Counted from the stretch's first letter, positions 35,408 through 45,112 are shown. The stretch is DNA of 64,000 bases from Allobosea sp. Leaf344 (GCF_001426225.1 NZ_LMRT01000014.1:12464-76463); one strand, 5' to 3'. Notes: generated by a model not told the origin, from the sequence alone. Made by a program: numbers and translations.

Positions 35408-37129
35408 CTATTCTGAGACGTCATCGGAAGCGGCGAACACCGGGACGGGACGGTCGAAGCCCTTCAGCATCCGCGCAGCCCGCTCGACAAGGCGCACCCG
35501 ACCGCTCACAGCGCTGGCGGCGACCGCATCGATCAAGATTTCCGCATCGGCCGCGCTGGCGCACAGCCGCGAGGCGAGATTCACGACGCTGCCTATCGCG
35601 GTGTAATCGAGCCGGCCTCCGGAGCCGATCCGTCCCACCGTCGCCGGACCCATCGCCAGTCCTACGCCAAAGCCGAGCCCGTGGTCGAGCAGGAGCGCCT
35701 GAACGCTCGCGTGCATGTCGCGCGCCATATGAATGGCACGCAGCGCCGGATCCGAACAGGTCACGGGGGCGTTGAGCAGCACCATCATGCCGTCGCCGGA
35801 GAAGTGCGTCAGCGTGGCCCCGTAGTCGCTGACCACCTTGTCGAGAGCGTCGTAGTAATCGCTCAGGACGCCCATCACGGCTTCGGGCTCGGCGCGCCCG
35901 GAAAAGGCGGTGAAACCTCGCAGGTCGCCGAACACCACCACCACCTCAATGCGGCGGCCGTCGAGAACGCCGTCGTCGCTCGTCCGGTCAACCAGTTCGG
36001 CAACCTGCGGCGCGAGAAAGCGCTTGAGCCGGATGATGCGTTCCGAACGCTCCTGCGACACGGCAAGCTCGCCCGCCATCTCGTTGAAGCGCGTCGCCAG
36101 CCGCTCGAACTCGTCACCGGTAGCAAGGTCGATCCGGTGGTTGAAATGTCCGGCCCCGATCCGCGCGACACCGTCTTCCAAAAGCCTGATTGGGCCTATC
36201 ATGCGCCTTGTCAACCAGTAGGCGAGCGCCGCCGCGAGCGCCGCGCCGCCGATCAACGACGCGGCTGTCCGCCACAGCGTCGCATAGATGGGTCCGAAGG
36301 CCTCAACGACCGGCTGCTTGACGACGACGCTCCAGTCGACGCGGGGAATCTGCGCCATCGCGGCGAGCACCGTCTGTCCCGCGACGTCGCGGCCGGTGAC
36401 TGCCCGCCCCCCCTGTGCGACAATGCCTGCCCGCAGCGTCTTGAGAGGAAGTGTCGCCGTTTCGTCGGCCCGCAGGACAAGGCTGATGTCGGGATGGGCG
36501 ACGAGGCGGCCCGGCTGATCGAGCACAAACGCTTCCCCGGTCCGTCCGACCCGGATCGCCGAAATCACGTCCCAGATCAGCTTGAGATTGACCTCGGCCA
36601 CGGCGATGCCGACCGCCGCGCGGTTGCCCGCTACGGCTATGGTCATGAAGGGTTCGGAGCCGGCGTGGAACGTCACGGGGCCAAACCAGATCGGGCTCGA
36701 TTTAACTCCAATGACCGCCGGATTCGCCGAGTGGTCGGCGCCCCCCTCGCTTCGGTTCAGGCCGAGGCGCGAGACAAACAGCCGCTCCCGGCCGACGGCG
36801 TCGACTAGGGTCAAGCTGACGACCGCCGGAACTTGGCGAAGCAGACGAAACGCGTCGAGCCTGCGCCTTTCGTCGGCGCTTTCAGACCATGGCAGCTGCA
36901 CGGTCCAGGTAAGCTGGTCACCGATGCCGTCCAAGAAGTCTTGGATTTTCGCAGCGGCCGAGCGGGCTTCCGCATCGAGAAGATCGTTCAGCCTGGCGCG
37001 CTGGTCATGGTGGCCAAACCACGCTTCGCTTCCGACGGCGGCGAGAAGCGGCACGACCACCGCCGCGAACAATGCGAGAAAGTATCTCGCGAAAAGCGAG
37101 CTCCGTGGGGCGGGTGGCGAGTGGGTCAC
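35408..37129 (-). CDS. Membrane class III adenylate/guanylate cyclase with sensor and HAMP
   Basis: 573 residues from GTG 37129. A membrane helix (about 12-35), a large periplasmic sensor resembling dCache (IWFGPVTFHAGSEPFMTIAV, FVLDQPGRLVAHPDISLV), a second helix (about 290-310), a HAMP domain (RRMIGPIRLLEDGVARIGAG) and a catalytic domain. The latter has metal-binding Asp in VVVFGDLRGFTAF and FSGDGMMVLL, and DYTAIGSVVNLASRL with the Asn and Arg of the active site. The lysine that usually precedes the GD motif is His here (LTHFSGD), so base specificity is uncertain. Confidence 0.88.
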   Translation of the reverse strand: MTHSPPAPRSSLFARYFLALFAAVVVPLLAAVGSEAWFGHHDQRARLNDLLDAEARSAAAKIQDFLDGIGDQLTWTVQLPWSESADERRRLDAFRLLRQVPAVVSLTLVDAVGRERLFVSRLGLNRSEGGADHSANPAVIGVKSSPIWFGPVTFHAGSEPFMTIAVAGNRAAVGIAVAEVNLKLIWDVISAIRVGRTGEAFVLDQPGRLVAHPDISLVLRADETATLPLKTLRAGIVAQGGRAVTGRDVAGQTVLAAMAQIPRVDWSVVVKQPVVEAFGPIYATLWRTAASLIGGAALAAALAYWLTRRMIGPIRLLEDGVARIGAGHFNHRIDLATGDEFERLATRFNEMAGELAVSQERSERIIRLKRFLAPQVAELVDRTSDDGVLDGRRIEVVVVFGDLRGFTAFSGRAEPEAVMGVLSDYYDALDKVVSDYGATLTHFSGDGMMVLLNAPVTCSDPALRAIHMARDMHASVQALLLDHGLGFGVGLAMGPATVGRIGSGGRLDYTAIGSVVNLASRLCASAADAEILIDAVAASAVSGRVRLVERAARMLKGFDRPVPVFAASDDVSE

Positions 37130-37162
37130 CGTCTCAGCTCATGCGCGGGCCCATCGGCCGGG

Positions 37163-38182
37163 TTACTCGATCACGACGTCGGCGCTGCTCAGGAGCGATG
37201 GCGGGATGGCCAGTCCGAGCCCGGTAGCCGCCTTGAGGTTGACGAACAGCTCCACCTTGGTCACGCGCTGGACCGGCAGATCGGACGGCTTCTCGCCCTT
37301 GATGATGCGGCCGGCATAGATCCCGGTATGACGGTGCGACTGCTGGAAATCGCCGCCATAGCTCATTAATCCGCCGGCAATCGGGAAATCTCTCGCTTGG
37401 GTGATCGTGGGCACCCCGTGCCGGATCGCCAGCGCCGCAAGCTGGCGACTGCGATAGGCGAAATAGGGATCGGAAGTGAAGACCAGCCCACCGGCTCGCA
37501 TCTCGGAGGCAGCCCTGAACACATTGTCCAGTTCCGTTTCGCTGCTGGCGGTCAGGATGCGAAGCTGCAGTCCAAGGCTATCCGCGGCCGCCTGCAGGTT
37601 CCGCAATTGCAGACCAGAGGTCGGGCTGGCCATATTGACGGCGATCCCGAAGATTCGGGCGGCGGGGACCAACTCGCTGATGAACTCGAGCCGCTTGCGC
37701 GAGACCTCCACGCTCAAGCTGGTCACACCGGTGAGATTGCCGTCCGGCCGGGCCAGGCTGGCTACCAGGCCGAGCGCCAACGGGTCGCCCCCCATCTCGA
37801 AGACGATCGGAATTGTTGTAGTCGCGGAGCTTGCGGCAAGCGCTACCTCGGCGCCGCCGGGCGCGACGATGACGGCGACCCGACGGGCGGCCAGTTCCAT
37901 CGCGAGAGCCGGCAACCGGCTATACTGGCCTTCCGCCCAGCGAAAATCGATCGCGACATTGCGCCCCTCGACATAACCGGTCTCCGACAGGCCCTCACGA
38001 AAGGCGGCAAGGCGACTGGCGTAGGGTTCTGGAGATTCGGAGCCGAGATAGCCGATGACGGGCATGGCCTGCGGCTGCGCGGGAGCCGCGACTGGCCAGG
38101 CGGCCGCTGCGCCGATGATCGCGATAACGTCGCGGCGTGTCGTGCGGCCGGCACGGCCAAAGGCGCAGGACTTCAAACGCAC
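37163..38182 (-). CDS. Orphan ABC-type substrate-binding protein (PF04392 family)
   Basis: 339 residues from GTG 38182, with GGAGGGG just upstream; the frame continues to 38254 without family likeness. A Tat-like signal (TTRRDVIAIIGAAAAW) is followed by MPVIGYLGSESPEPYASRLA, FREGLSETGYVEGRNVAIDF and RPDGNLTGVTSLSVEVSRKR, all typical of the TrpX-like ABC_sub_bind family. No permease or ATPase is near. It is downstream-adjacent to the cyclase gene at 35408 on the same strand (33 bases apart), so it may feed that sensor. Confidence 0.85.
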   Translation of the reverse strand: MRLKSCAFGRAGRTTRRDVIAIIGAAAAWPVAAPAQPQAMPVIGYLGSESPEPYASRLAAFREGLSETGYVEGRNVAIDFRWAEGQYSRLPALAMELAARRVAVIVAPGGAEVALAASSATTTIPIVFEMGGDPLALGLVASLARPDGNLTGVTSLSVEVSRKRLEFISELVPAARIFGIAVNMASPTSGLQLRNLQAAADSLGLQLRILTASSETELDNVFRAASEMRAGGLVFTSDPYFAYRSRQLAALAIRHGVPTITQARDFPIAGGLMSYGGDFQQSHRHTGIYAGRIIKGEKPSDLPVQRVTKVELFVNLKAATGLGLAIPPSLLSSADVVIE

Positions 38183-38519
38183 GGCCGTCCCCTCCGGACA
38201 GACGCCTGCAGTGACGCGGAACGCTGATCCGCTACTGGTCTCGCATCCTAGCATAGCCGCATGGCCGTCGGTGCGAAAGCCGTCCCTTGCGGGTTAGATT
38301 GCTCGAGCGAGGCTACAGATGGCGGCAGGGCAGCTTCGCCCGGGTCGCGCCTTTCCAGGCGCCTCTGCGAAATTCGGCTCCGGAAAGCCGGCTAGAGCGG
38401 TGGATGGAACTGGCGAGATGCCGCAGACTGAGACAATCGCGCCGGCCCTTGGCGCCGCCCTGCCCTGGGGGCTGCCAGCCCCCCGAACTGCGGCGCGGGC
38501 GGGGGGGACACGCGTATCG
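38183..38519. other. 337-base gap without a gene
   Basis: No supported coding region. At 38467-38483 there is a perfect seven-base hairpin (GGGGGCT-GCC-AGCCCCC) with no T-run on either side. It may be a structural remnant or a factor-independent pause site. Confidence 0.35.
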
Positions 38520-39362
38520 CTATCGCCGCGTGCCGACAATCTCAAGATAGCTGCTCGGCAGAATCACGGTTGTGTCGCCCGATCGGTTGAATCGCTCGAC
38601 CACCGTCCTCAGATCGTCCTCCAGCGCCTTCTTTTGCGATGGCGCCAGCGCGGCAAACGCCTTTAGGACGGGCCCGTAATACGTCTTGAATACGTCAAGC
38701 CAGTGGTCCGGCGAGCGGTAGCGGAAGACGAAAGTGCGCTGCGTGGCTTCGACGGTCGTGCTGTCCGGGTCGAACAACTCGGCCAGACGGGCCTGCGTTC
38801 CCCATAGCGCCGGCGACCGTGCACCGGGGGGCGGCGCGACATGCCGGCCGATCGTTTGGAAGAGATGGCCGATGAAGCCGTCGGGCGTCCAGTTGGCAAG
38901 ACCAATCTTGCCGCCAGGCCTGCAGACGCGCAGCAATTCCCTCGCGGCGCGCTCCTGATTTGGCGTGAACATCACCCCGAAGGTCGACATGACCACGTCG
39001 AAGCTGCCGTCGGCGAAAGGCAACGCCTCCGCGTCGGCCTCAAGAAAGACGATTTCGAGGCGCTCGGCCTTGGCGCGCTCCCGGCCGCGCTCAAGGAGCG
39101 CTTCAACATAGTCTGTGCTGGTGACTTCGCACCAGCGGCGCGCCGCTGCAAGACTAGCGTTGCCATTGCCGGCGGCGACATCTAGCACCGTCTGACCCGC
39201 GCGCACGTCGAGCGACTCGCACAGGCGCTCGCCGACGATCTGGAGGGTCGTACCGACGACGGAATAGTCTCCCGACGACCAGGCACCGCGCTGGCGGGCC
39301 TTGATCGCCTCGTAGTTGATAGTCTCCGGTACCTTGCTTTCACGCGTGGCTGAGGCCGGCAT
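38520..39362 (-). CDS. SAM-dependent class I methyltransferase
   Basis: 280 residues. Motif I reads VLDVAAGNGNASLAAARR, motif II EIVFLEADAEALPFADGSFD, then VVMSTFGVMFTPNQERAARE and a motif LRVCRPGGKIGLANWTPDGF, as in the UbiE/MT11 type. It transfers a methyl group from S-adenosylmethionine to a small acceptor that cannot be predicted. It lies just after the DUF1127 gene start region at 39443 on the same strand. Confidence 0.88.
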   Translation of the reverse strand: MPASATRESKVPETINYEAIKARQRGAWSSGDYSVVGTTLQIVGERLCESLDVRAGQTVLDVAAGNGNASLAAARRWCEVTSTDYVEALLERGRERAKAERLEIVFLEADAEALPFADGSFDVVMSTFGVMFTPNQERAARELLRVCRPGGKIGLANWTPDGFIGHLFQTIGRHVAPPPGARSPALWGTQARLAELFDPDSTTVEATQRTFVFRYRSPDHWLDVFKTYYGPVLKAFAALAPSQKKALEDDLRTVVERFNRSGDTTVILPSSYLEIVGTRR

Positions 39363-39442
39363 TGTCGATCTCCTTGGTGAGTGCCATTCAGAGAGGTTGG
39401 CGCAGTCCCGGCGGCGAGCCGCCGGGCATGTTGCGCCGCTGC

Positions 39443-39817
39443 TCAGACGTCGGGGCGGTGGATCGGCGTGCCGAAGACGGCGCAGTCGATCTCAGAACGG
39501 GCGATGCCCATGTCTTTCAGCATACTGTCGTCGAGGCAGGCCAGCTCGTTGGCCGCTCGCCGCAGCCGAACCAGTCTGGCGATGCCGCCCAGCTGGCCCG
39601 ATAGCGCCTCGATCAGCCGCGTCGTCATGGGACGCCGGATCGGCTCCCGACCAGGGGCGACGAATGGACCATGAACCTCGTAGAGGAAATGGTCCCCGCA
39701 TATCTGCCCGACCGCCAGGCGCCCTACCAGCCGGTCGATCACCGTCTTGCGACGGGGGCGGATCATGTCTGCGAGGTCGCCGATGTCGAAGAAAATGTCT
39801 CCATTCGGGGTATGCAT
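39443..39817 (-). CDS. DUF1127 domain protein with N-terminal extension (second of three)
   Basis: 124 residues from ATG 39817 (CGGAG upstream). The N-terminal half IRPRRKTVIDRLVGRLAVGQ, ICGDHFLYEVHGPFVAPG is shared with the protein at 46549. The C-terminal half LACLDDSMLKDMGIARSEID is DUF1127. The shared first half is not part of the classic DUF1127 and could be a separate RNA- or protein-binding module. Confidence 0.78.
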   Translation of the reverse strand: MHTPNGDIFFDIGDLADMIRPRRKTVIDRLVGRLAVGQICGDHFLYEVHGPFVAPGREPIRRPMTTRLIEALSGQLGGIARLVRLRRAANELACLDDSMLKDMGIARSEIDCAVFGTPIHRPDV

Positions 39818-40089
39818 GTCACGCTCCGTTGCCAGATCTGCCGCCTCCTTTGGCGTGGTGCGGTCTTTTCGCCATTTCGGGCGCGGTGCGTCTGTGATGC
39901 GTCGCACAGAGGAACGTTTAGGGTCGGCTCGCAGCGCCAGCTTTCCGGCAGCTTTTGCGCCTGGATTGCCTGCAAGGGCGAGCGGGCGGGCGCAATTCAG
40001 GGCCGGATGCCGCTCAGTGAGCTGAATCACAGCGCCAGCGCCTTCGACTGCTTATCGCTACCGCGTTCATCGAACCCGGAGCGTGCGCC

Positions 40090-40407
40090 ATGACCATTGC
40101 CGAACATGAGCTTGAGTTTCATCGCAGGGCGATCGAACAGGCGCGGGGAGCGGGGCTGTCCGCCTATGTCCTGAACGAGAACGGCAGCGTGCTGCGAATA
40201 TGGCCCGATGGCACAAAGCAGTTCATCGTGGTCCGGCACGGTCTGTGGAGCGAGTCTGATCCGCGCGACGCATCGCGGCCCACCTTCAACTCCGAAATGC
40301 GGATGGTCCCGATCGATGTCCGGGAGATAACGCGACGACCTGCCGAAAACGGGGCATGCGAACGCGCTTGCGCCGTCAGGTTCGATCTCCCGCTGTCAAC
40401 GCCTTGA
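40090..40407 (+). CDS. Hypothetical protein
   Basis: 105 residues behind a good ribosome-binding site (GGAGCGTGCGCC). The segment AGLSAYVLNENGSVLRIWPD followed by GTKQFIVVRHG suggests a small beta-rich fold. I recognise no family. It stands alone between two minus-strand genes. Confidence 0.5.
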   Translation: MTIAEHELEFHRRAIEQARGAGLSAYVLNENGSVLRIWPDGTKQFIVVRHGLWSESDPRDASRPTFNSEMRMVPIDVREITRRPAENGACERACAVRFDLPLSTP

Positions 40408-40476
40408 CCGAGGCCGACTAGGGTTAGGCGGCCGAATGGGCCTCTACCGTCTGGCGCATCGCAGAGAGGCGCGGCG

Positions 40477-41559
40477 TCACTGGCGCGGCTCCCACTCCCG
40501 GCGCGCGAGGGCAAGCCAGCCGTCGTCGTAGATCGGCTGACCGGCGATCGACAAAGGCCCGCCGGAATCGTCTGCGAGAAGGTTATCTGGAACGCCGTCG
40601 CCGTCGGTGTCGACACCCCCGGCGATCCGTGGGCACCTGAGCATCAGCGGGAATGCGCTTTCCGCCAGACGCAGACCGCCTTTGGTGTCGCTCGGATAAT
40701 GCACTCCGAGGACCTCGCGGAGCTTTGCGATGCGCTCGGCCAGCAACCAGAACGGACTCTGCCTGTCTGCGGGGCCCGTACCCAGCACGACCGGCACCAC
40801 CTGCTCGAGGCATCTCGCAATGAGGAAGGCCTGGGTCGCGTGTCCGCTCGGATAGGCTGGATGCCCTGGAGGGTCGATCGGTGCGAGCAGGCTCGGATCG
40901 AGGCGCATGGGCCGGGGGCGACTATAAACGCCTTTATAGTACATGCAAAGAAACTGCCCTAACCGCAGCGCAGTAGCCGCCAGGTAATAAGTGTACGGAT
41001 GCGTTTGAATATTGAACTGCAGTAAGGCGCGAAAATAGCCGATGATACCGTTGCGTTGAGCCAACGCCTCCGACATTGCGCCTGCCCGGAACTGCGCCAA
41101 TCGCCGCAGGTGTTTCAACTCACGCTGAACGTTCGAACATGGATCGCCATCGACGTCGAAAATGGAGTCGATATCGTCCGCCATGTCGTTGGGCTGCATC
41201 AGCTCAGCCCAGGCGGGTCGGCCCGCGGCATTCTTCAACTGCACGAATTCCGCAAGGACGAGCAACGATGCGTTGTCCGGGGTGAAGTCGGATAGGCGCG
41301 GCAGGATCGCTTCGGGCGCGATGGGCCAGCAATCGGTTGGCGAGGTCGGCGGCCAAGCGTGGCCCAGGCGCGGCGGCCAGCGATGGCCGCGATAATCCGA
41401 TTCGACGGGGTTTTGCCGGATCGCTGTTTCCGGCGCGACGCCGATTGGACGAAAAGCGGAGCGGCCACCGCCGCCCAGCGCATCGAAGTTCTCGAAGCCC
41501 TCCGCGCCGTCGGCTCCATCGGCTCCATCGGCCGGCCCGAATGCTGCATCGCGCGCCAT
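40477..41559 (-). CDS. PAP2 superfamily/vanadium haloperoxidase-like protein
   Basis: 360 residues behind GAGGAGGGACGC. The three active-site blocks are present: KGVYSRPRP (Kx6RP), YPSGHATQAF (PSGH) and REVLGVHYPSD (Rx5HxxxD), the arrangement shared by vanadium haloperoxidases and acid phosphatases. The protein is longer than simple PAP2 enzymes and has no signal peptide or membrane helices, which favours the haloperoxidase-like branch. DTDGDGVPDN near residues 316-325 looks like a calcium-binding loop. Halide or phosphate activity cannot be decided from sequence. Confidence 0.8.
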   Translation of the reverse strand: MARDAAFGPADGADGADGAEGFENFDALGGGGRSAFRPIGVAPETAIRQNPVESDYRGHRWPPRLGHAWPPTSPTDCWPIAPEAILPRLSDFTPDNASLLVLAEFVQLKNAAGRPAWAELMQPNDMADDIDSIFDVDGDPCSNVQRELKHLRRLAQFRAGAMSEALAQRNGIIGYFRALLQFNIQTHPYTYYLAATALRLGQFLCMYYKGVYSRPRPMRLDPSLLAPIDPPGHPAYPSGHATQAFLIARCLEQVVPVVLGTGPADRQSPFWLLAERIAKLREVLGVHYPSDTKGGLRLAESAFPLMLRCPRIAGGVDTDGDGVPDNLLADDSGGPLSIAGQPIYDDGWLALARREWEPRQ

Positions 41560-41602
41560 GCGTCCCTCCTCGTCAGGAAATTGATGCCGTGATCGCTACA
41601 CG

Positions 41603-43420
41603 TCAGTTCGGAAGGCCCGCCTCCTTCAGATGCGAGGCGAACGCCTCGCGCAGGCCCGGCGCAAAAAACGGAAGGCGTGTGCGCGAATAGGTTTCCAGCG
41701 AAAAGCCGGGGCGCACCGCCATGAACCGGGCGGCGACCTGCCGGGCATCCTCTCGCGAGCCTGTCGCCGCCAAAGCTGCCGCTAGCAGCAGGAGCGTGGC
41801 CCCATGCAGCGGGTTTTCAGCCAAGGCGCGTCGTTGCCATCGCACCGCCTCGTCGAAGCTGCCGCTGGCATAGTGCGCGATACCCAGAAACATGAGCTGC
41901 GAATAGCGCATTGGGTCGTGCGGCGAGAGCCGCAGTCCTTGTTCGGCGCGGCGCACCGCCTCCTCGCCATTGCCCAAATAGGCGAGCGTCGCGCTCGATA
42001 GCGTCCAGACGAGGGGGTGGTTCGGGCAGGCCGCGAGGGCCTCGCTGAAACACTGGAGCGCAGCGTCACTGTCGCGCCGCAGCATCGTATTCATGTGACC
42101 CATGGTGGCGAGGGCCAATGCGTTCGCCCTGTCGATACGGGTGGCGCGTGCGGCAAGCTGAAGGGCCTGCGCTGCATCGTCGTCGGGGTCCTGCGACCAT
42201 CCGCGTCCGATACGCACGCTGTGCCATCGCGCCGCCCAGGCGACCGGTAGTGCAAACTCGGGCTCCTCCACCATGGCCTCGGCCAAGTAGCTGCGCGCTC
42301 GCTCGAACGTGTCGTAGTCCGCGCTCCCTATCGTGTACAGGGCCCGCAGCATGCGATCATAGGCCGTCTGGCTCTCCGGCGGCTTTCGCATAGCGCGTCG
42401 GAGTTCGGCGAAGCGCACCTGCGGCGCAAGCAACATGGCGCTCTTGCGGGCAACCTCGTCCTGCAAATCGAAAATCTCGCCGATGCCGATACGCACGCGA
42501 TCACCCCAGAGCATCGCGCCCGAATACGTGTCGCAAAGTTGGAGCGAGATACTGTACCCTTGGCTCATCCGGCGCATTCGCCCAAGCAGCGCGTAGCGCA
42601 CGCCGAGTGCGCGGCCGACTTCCCTCGGGTCGGCCTCGCGCCCGCGGAAAATGGCGCTCGATGCCGGAGAAACAACGAACAATTCGTGCAAGCCGGCGAG
42701 CGACATGCCCACGTCTTCGGCGAATCCGTCCGCGAAATGAGCATCATCGGCATCCCCGCTCTGATCGAGGAGCGGCAGCACGGCAAGGGATGGCAGTCCG
42801 GCGACGGCCTGGATCGGAACGGTGAACCGCACCAGTTCGGTTTCGCTCGCGAACAGGCGCGCGCGCTTGTCGAAGCCCTTCAGTTCGACATATCCCAAGT
42901 CTCGAAAATCAACCCGGGCCGAGGCGTCCAGCGCGTCCAGCACGCGTTCGGAGATCACGATTCCGCCGGGCGCTGCGTGGCACTGCAGCCGCGCCGCAAA
43001 ATTCACCGCATCTCCGAAAATCTGGGAGTTGCTCTCGAATACGTCGCCAACGTGGATCCCAATGCGGAGCACGACAGGCACCGGATCAACCGACCCTGCA
43101 GCCTCGACATCGGCCCTTATCCCGCGCTGGATGGCGCGAGCCCATGTTACCGCATTGGCTGGGTTCTGGAACGCGCCGAGGACACCGTCGCCCAACACGT
43201 CCACGATTCGGCCTCCGCACCGCTGCGTCGCTGGCTCTATCAATCCGTGCAGCAGGTCCATCCATCGCCGATAGGTGCCGTCCTCGTCGGCGGCCATGAG
43301 CGTCGAGTAGCCGACAATATCGGCGAAGGCGATAGCGACCGTGCGGCGCTCGCCACGGGCTGACGAGAGGGCATTTCCGGTGGCGTCGACGTCGGAAGCG
43401 AACACCATCGCCACATCCAC
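41603..43420 (-). CDS. Class III cyclase fused to TPR domain
   Basis: 605 residues from GTG 43420 (an ATG at 43408 is possible). Residues about 27-190 are a class III cyclase: AIAFADIVGYSTLMAADEDG, VLGDGVLGAF and FGDAVNFAARL keep two metal aspartates plus the Asn and Arg. The usual purine-contacting lysine before GDG is Asp (RIVDVLGDG). Then comes an extracytoplasmic-like linker domain starting SLAVLPLLDQSGDADDAHFA and a TPR array. The part after the cyclase is homologous to residues about 285-675 of the BTAD protein at 47043. Confidence 0.85.
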   Translation of the reverse strand: MDVAMVFASDVDATGNALSSARGERRTVAIAFADIVGYSTLMAADEDGTYRRWMDLLHGLIEPATQRCGGRIVDVLGDGVLGAFQNPANAVTWARAIQRGIRADVEAAGSVDPVPVVLRIGIHVGDVFESNSQIFGDAVNFAARLQCHAAPGGIVISERVLDALDASARVDFRDLGYVELKGFDKRARLFASETELVRFTVPIQAVAGLPSLAVLPLLDQSGDADDAHFADGFAEDVGMSLAGLHELFVVSPASSAIFRGREADPREVGRALGVRYALLGRMRRMSQGYSISLQLCDTYSGAMLWGDRVRIGIGEIFDLQDEVARKSAMLLAPQVRFAELRRAMRKPPESQTAYDRMLRALYTIGSADYDTFERARSYLAEAMVEEPEFALPVAWAARWHSVRIGRGWSQDPDDDAAQALQLAARATRIDRANALALATMGHMNTMLRRDSDAALQCFSEALAACPNHPLVWTLSSATLAYLGNGEEAVRRAEQGLRLSPHDPMRYSQLMFLGIAHYASGSFDEAVRWQRRALAENPLHGATLLLLAAALAATGSREDARQVAARFMAVRPGFSLETYSRTRLPFFAPGLREAFASHLKEAGLPN

Positions 43421-43563
43421 CTGCGGCTGGATTCGATCGGTTGGGACGCCGCGCGCCGGCCTCCCGGGGATGACGATTATTATGGCGCTCGAAACGCCCA
43501 GGCGCTAGTCTTTTAACAGTGGTGGCCGGCAGCAGCGGGACTGCGGCAGGATCGGGGGCTCTG

Positions 43564-44976
43564 ATGTCGGACCCGAACGATATCCGCTTAATCTTGTCCA
43601 TCCGCGGCTGGGACAGCCTGCGCGAAGCCTACAGGAACTGGGATTCCGACAGCGTTCAACGGCAACTCAATGCCAGAATGCGCCTGGATCTCGATGACCT
43701 GTTCAGGGTGGTCGCCTACCCGTCGAACATCCCAATCCCCGATGCAATCGACATCAGTGATGACGAACTTCGCGCGTTTCTCGTTTTCGGGATCGTCATT
43801 CGCGGTGGACCGACGGCCGCGCGAACCTTCGCGATGGCCGTTAAGAACCTGGGGCATGACGCGGGTGTCGGCGCTGATCTCGTGGTCAATCCGGCGCACG
43901 ATCCATTCTGGACCCACTGGTGCCCGAATGAGGCCGGCCATGGACTATTGGGAGATCGCGCCTGGGCGCTCAGGACGATCCGGGCTGACCCGCCCGCTCT
44001 GAGGGCGGCAGGATTCCCTGGGCCCGAGCAGGTCAACCTCGTCTTCCTAGACACCGGCTTGCCGCTGGATCTGCTTCCTGCGGACAATTTCAAAGGCTGG
44101 TCCGTGCTCGAGGATTCCACGCGCCCCGGCGGCGCGGTGCGGAGGCCTGGCAATCCCCTAACTTACCACGGTGAGATGGTGGCGAGAAACGCTCAGGCTG
44201 TTGCGCTGGCGGCGGCTCCCTCCGCCAGGATCAAACTCCTGGACTGCCCGGCAATCCCCGACGGCATCAAGCGATTGCCGGTCTTCCTCCATACCGTCGC
44301 AGCCGCGCTGTTTTCCATATTGGCTACCATTGTCACCGCGCCGCGGAAGGCAGATGGCTGGGTCATATGCAACGCTTGGGGAGTTTTCGATCCGACCGTG
44401 AAACCGGGCCAGGTTCCCTACTCCGACAATCCCCTGCACCCGGTCGCCATTGCATTAAAGCTGCTGAACCTGATGGGAGCGGATCTTGTCTTCGCCGCCG
44501 GCAACTGTGGCCAATTCTGCCCGAACCCCCGCTGCTCTCCCGCTTTCACCGGTCCGTCCCGCAGCATCAACGGCGCCAATGCGTTGCGGGAGGTGCTCAC
44601 GGTGGGGGCAGTGCGCGCCGACAAAGTTTGGCTCGGCTATTCGGGCCAGGGTCCGGGAATCGCGCGCATGGCGAAGGAGAAGCCGGACATATGTGCGCCC
44701 AGCCAGTTTGCAAGCGACGACTATCCGGGCCACAACACCGGTTCCTCCGCGGCATGTGGCCTTGCGGCGGGTGCCGTCGCGCTTCTGCGTACAAGGTGGC
44801 AGCCCAGCACCCTGACAACGGAACAGCTCAGGGGCGCCATCAAGCGTCATGCAGTACAGCCCTATGGTCCCGTGGGCTGGCAGGAGCGAACCGGGCACGG
44901 CATTCTCGATCTCGCGGCAACCGCTGAGGCATTGAACCGGCGCGAACGATCCGCAGTCAGACCAAAGCGCCGCTAG
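43564..44976 (+). CDS. Subtilisin-like (S8) serine protease with divergent motifs
   Basis: 470 residues from ATG 43564 (a GTG at 43519 is an upstream option). Catalytic elements: Asp in LVFLDTGLP, His in YHGEMVARNA, oxyanion Asn in FAAGNCGQF, and nucleophile Ser in NTGSSAACGLAAGA. The usual GTSMAAP is GSSAACG, an atypical form. No signal peptide is seen, so it may act in the cytoplasm. The first 150 residues (DIRLILSIRGWDSLREAYRN, DLDDLFRVVAYPS) form a domain I do not recognise. It is divergent from the cyclase-TPR gene, 143 bases apart. Confidence 0.8.
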   Translation: MSDPNDIRLILSIRGWDSLREAYRNWDSDSVQRQLNARMRLDLDDLFRVVAYPSNIPIPDAIDISDDELRAFLVFGIVIRGGPTAARTFAMAVKNLGHDAGVGADLVVNPAHDPFWTHWCPNEAGHGLLGDRAWALRTIRADPPALRAAGFPGPEQVNLVFLDTGLPLDLLPADNFKGWSVLEDSTRPGGAVRRPGNPLTYHGEMVARNAQAVALAAAPSARIKLLDCPAIPDGIKRLPVFLHTVAAALFSILATIVTAPRKADGWVICNAWGVFDPTVKPGQVPYSDNPLHPVAIALKLLNLMGADLVFAAGNCGQFCPNPRCSPAFTGPSRSINGANALREVLTVGAVRADKVWLGYSGQGPGIARMAKEKPDICAPSQFASDDYPGHNTGSSAACGLAAGAVALLRTRWQPSTLTTEQLRGAIKRHAVQPYGPVGWQERTGHGILDLAATAEALNRRERSAVRPKRR

Positions 44977-45112
44977 GCGGTCAGGAGCGCAGAGGCGGTT
45001 TTGCGCGGGCAGGCCCTCAATGTCAGCTTGTCGCGCACTTCAGTCTGATGCTGTCCACCACCGCGCGACGCTTCTTGGGCTAGCGCGGTGGTGAGTTGAT
45101 TGGCCCTCCCCC

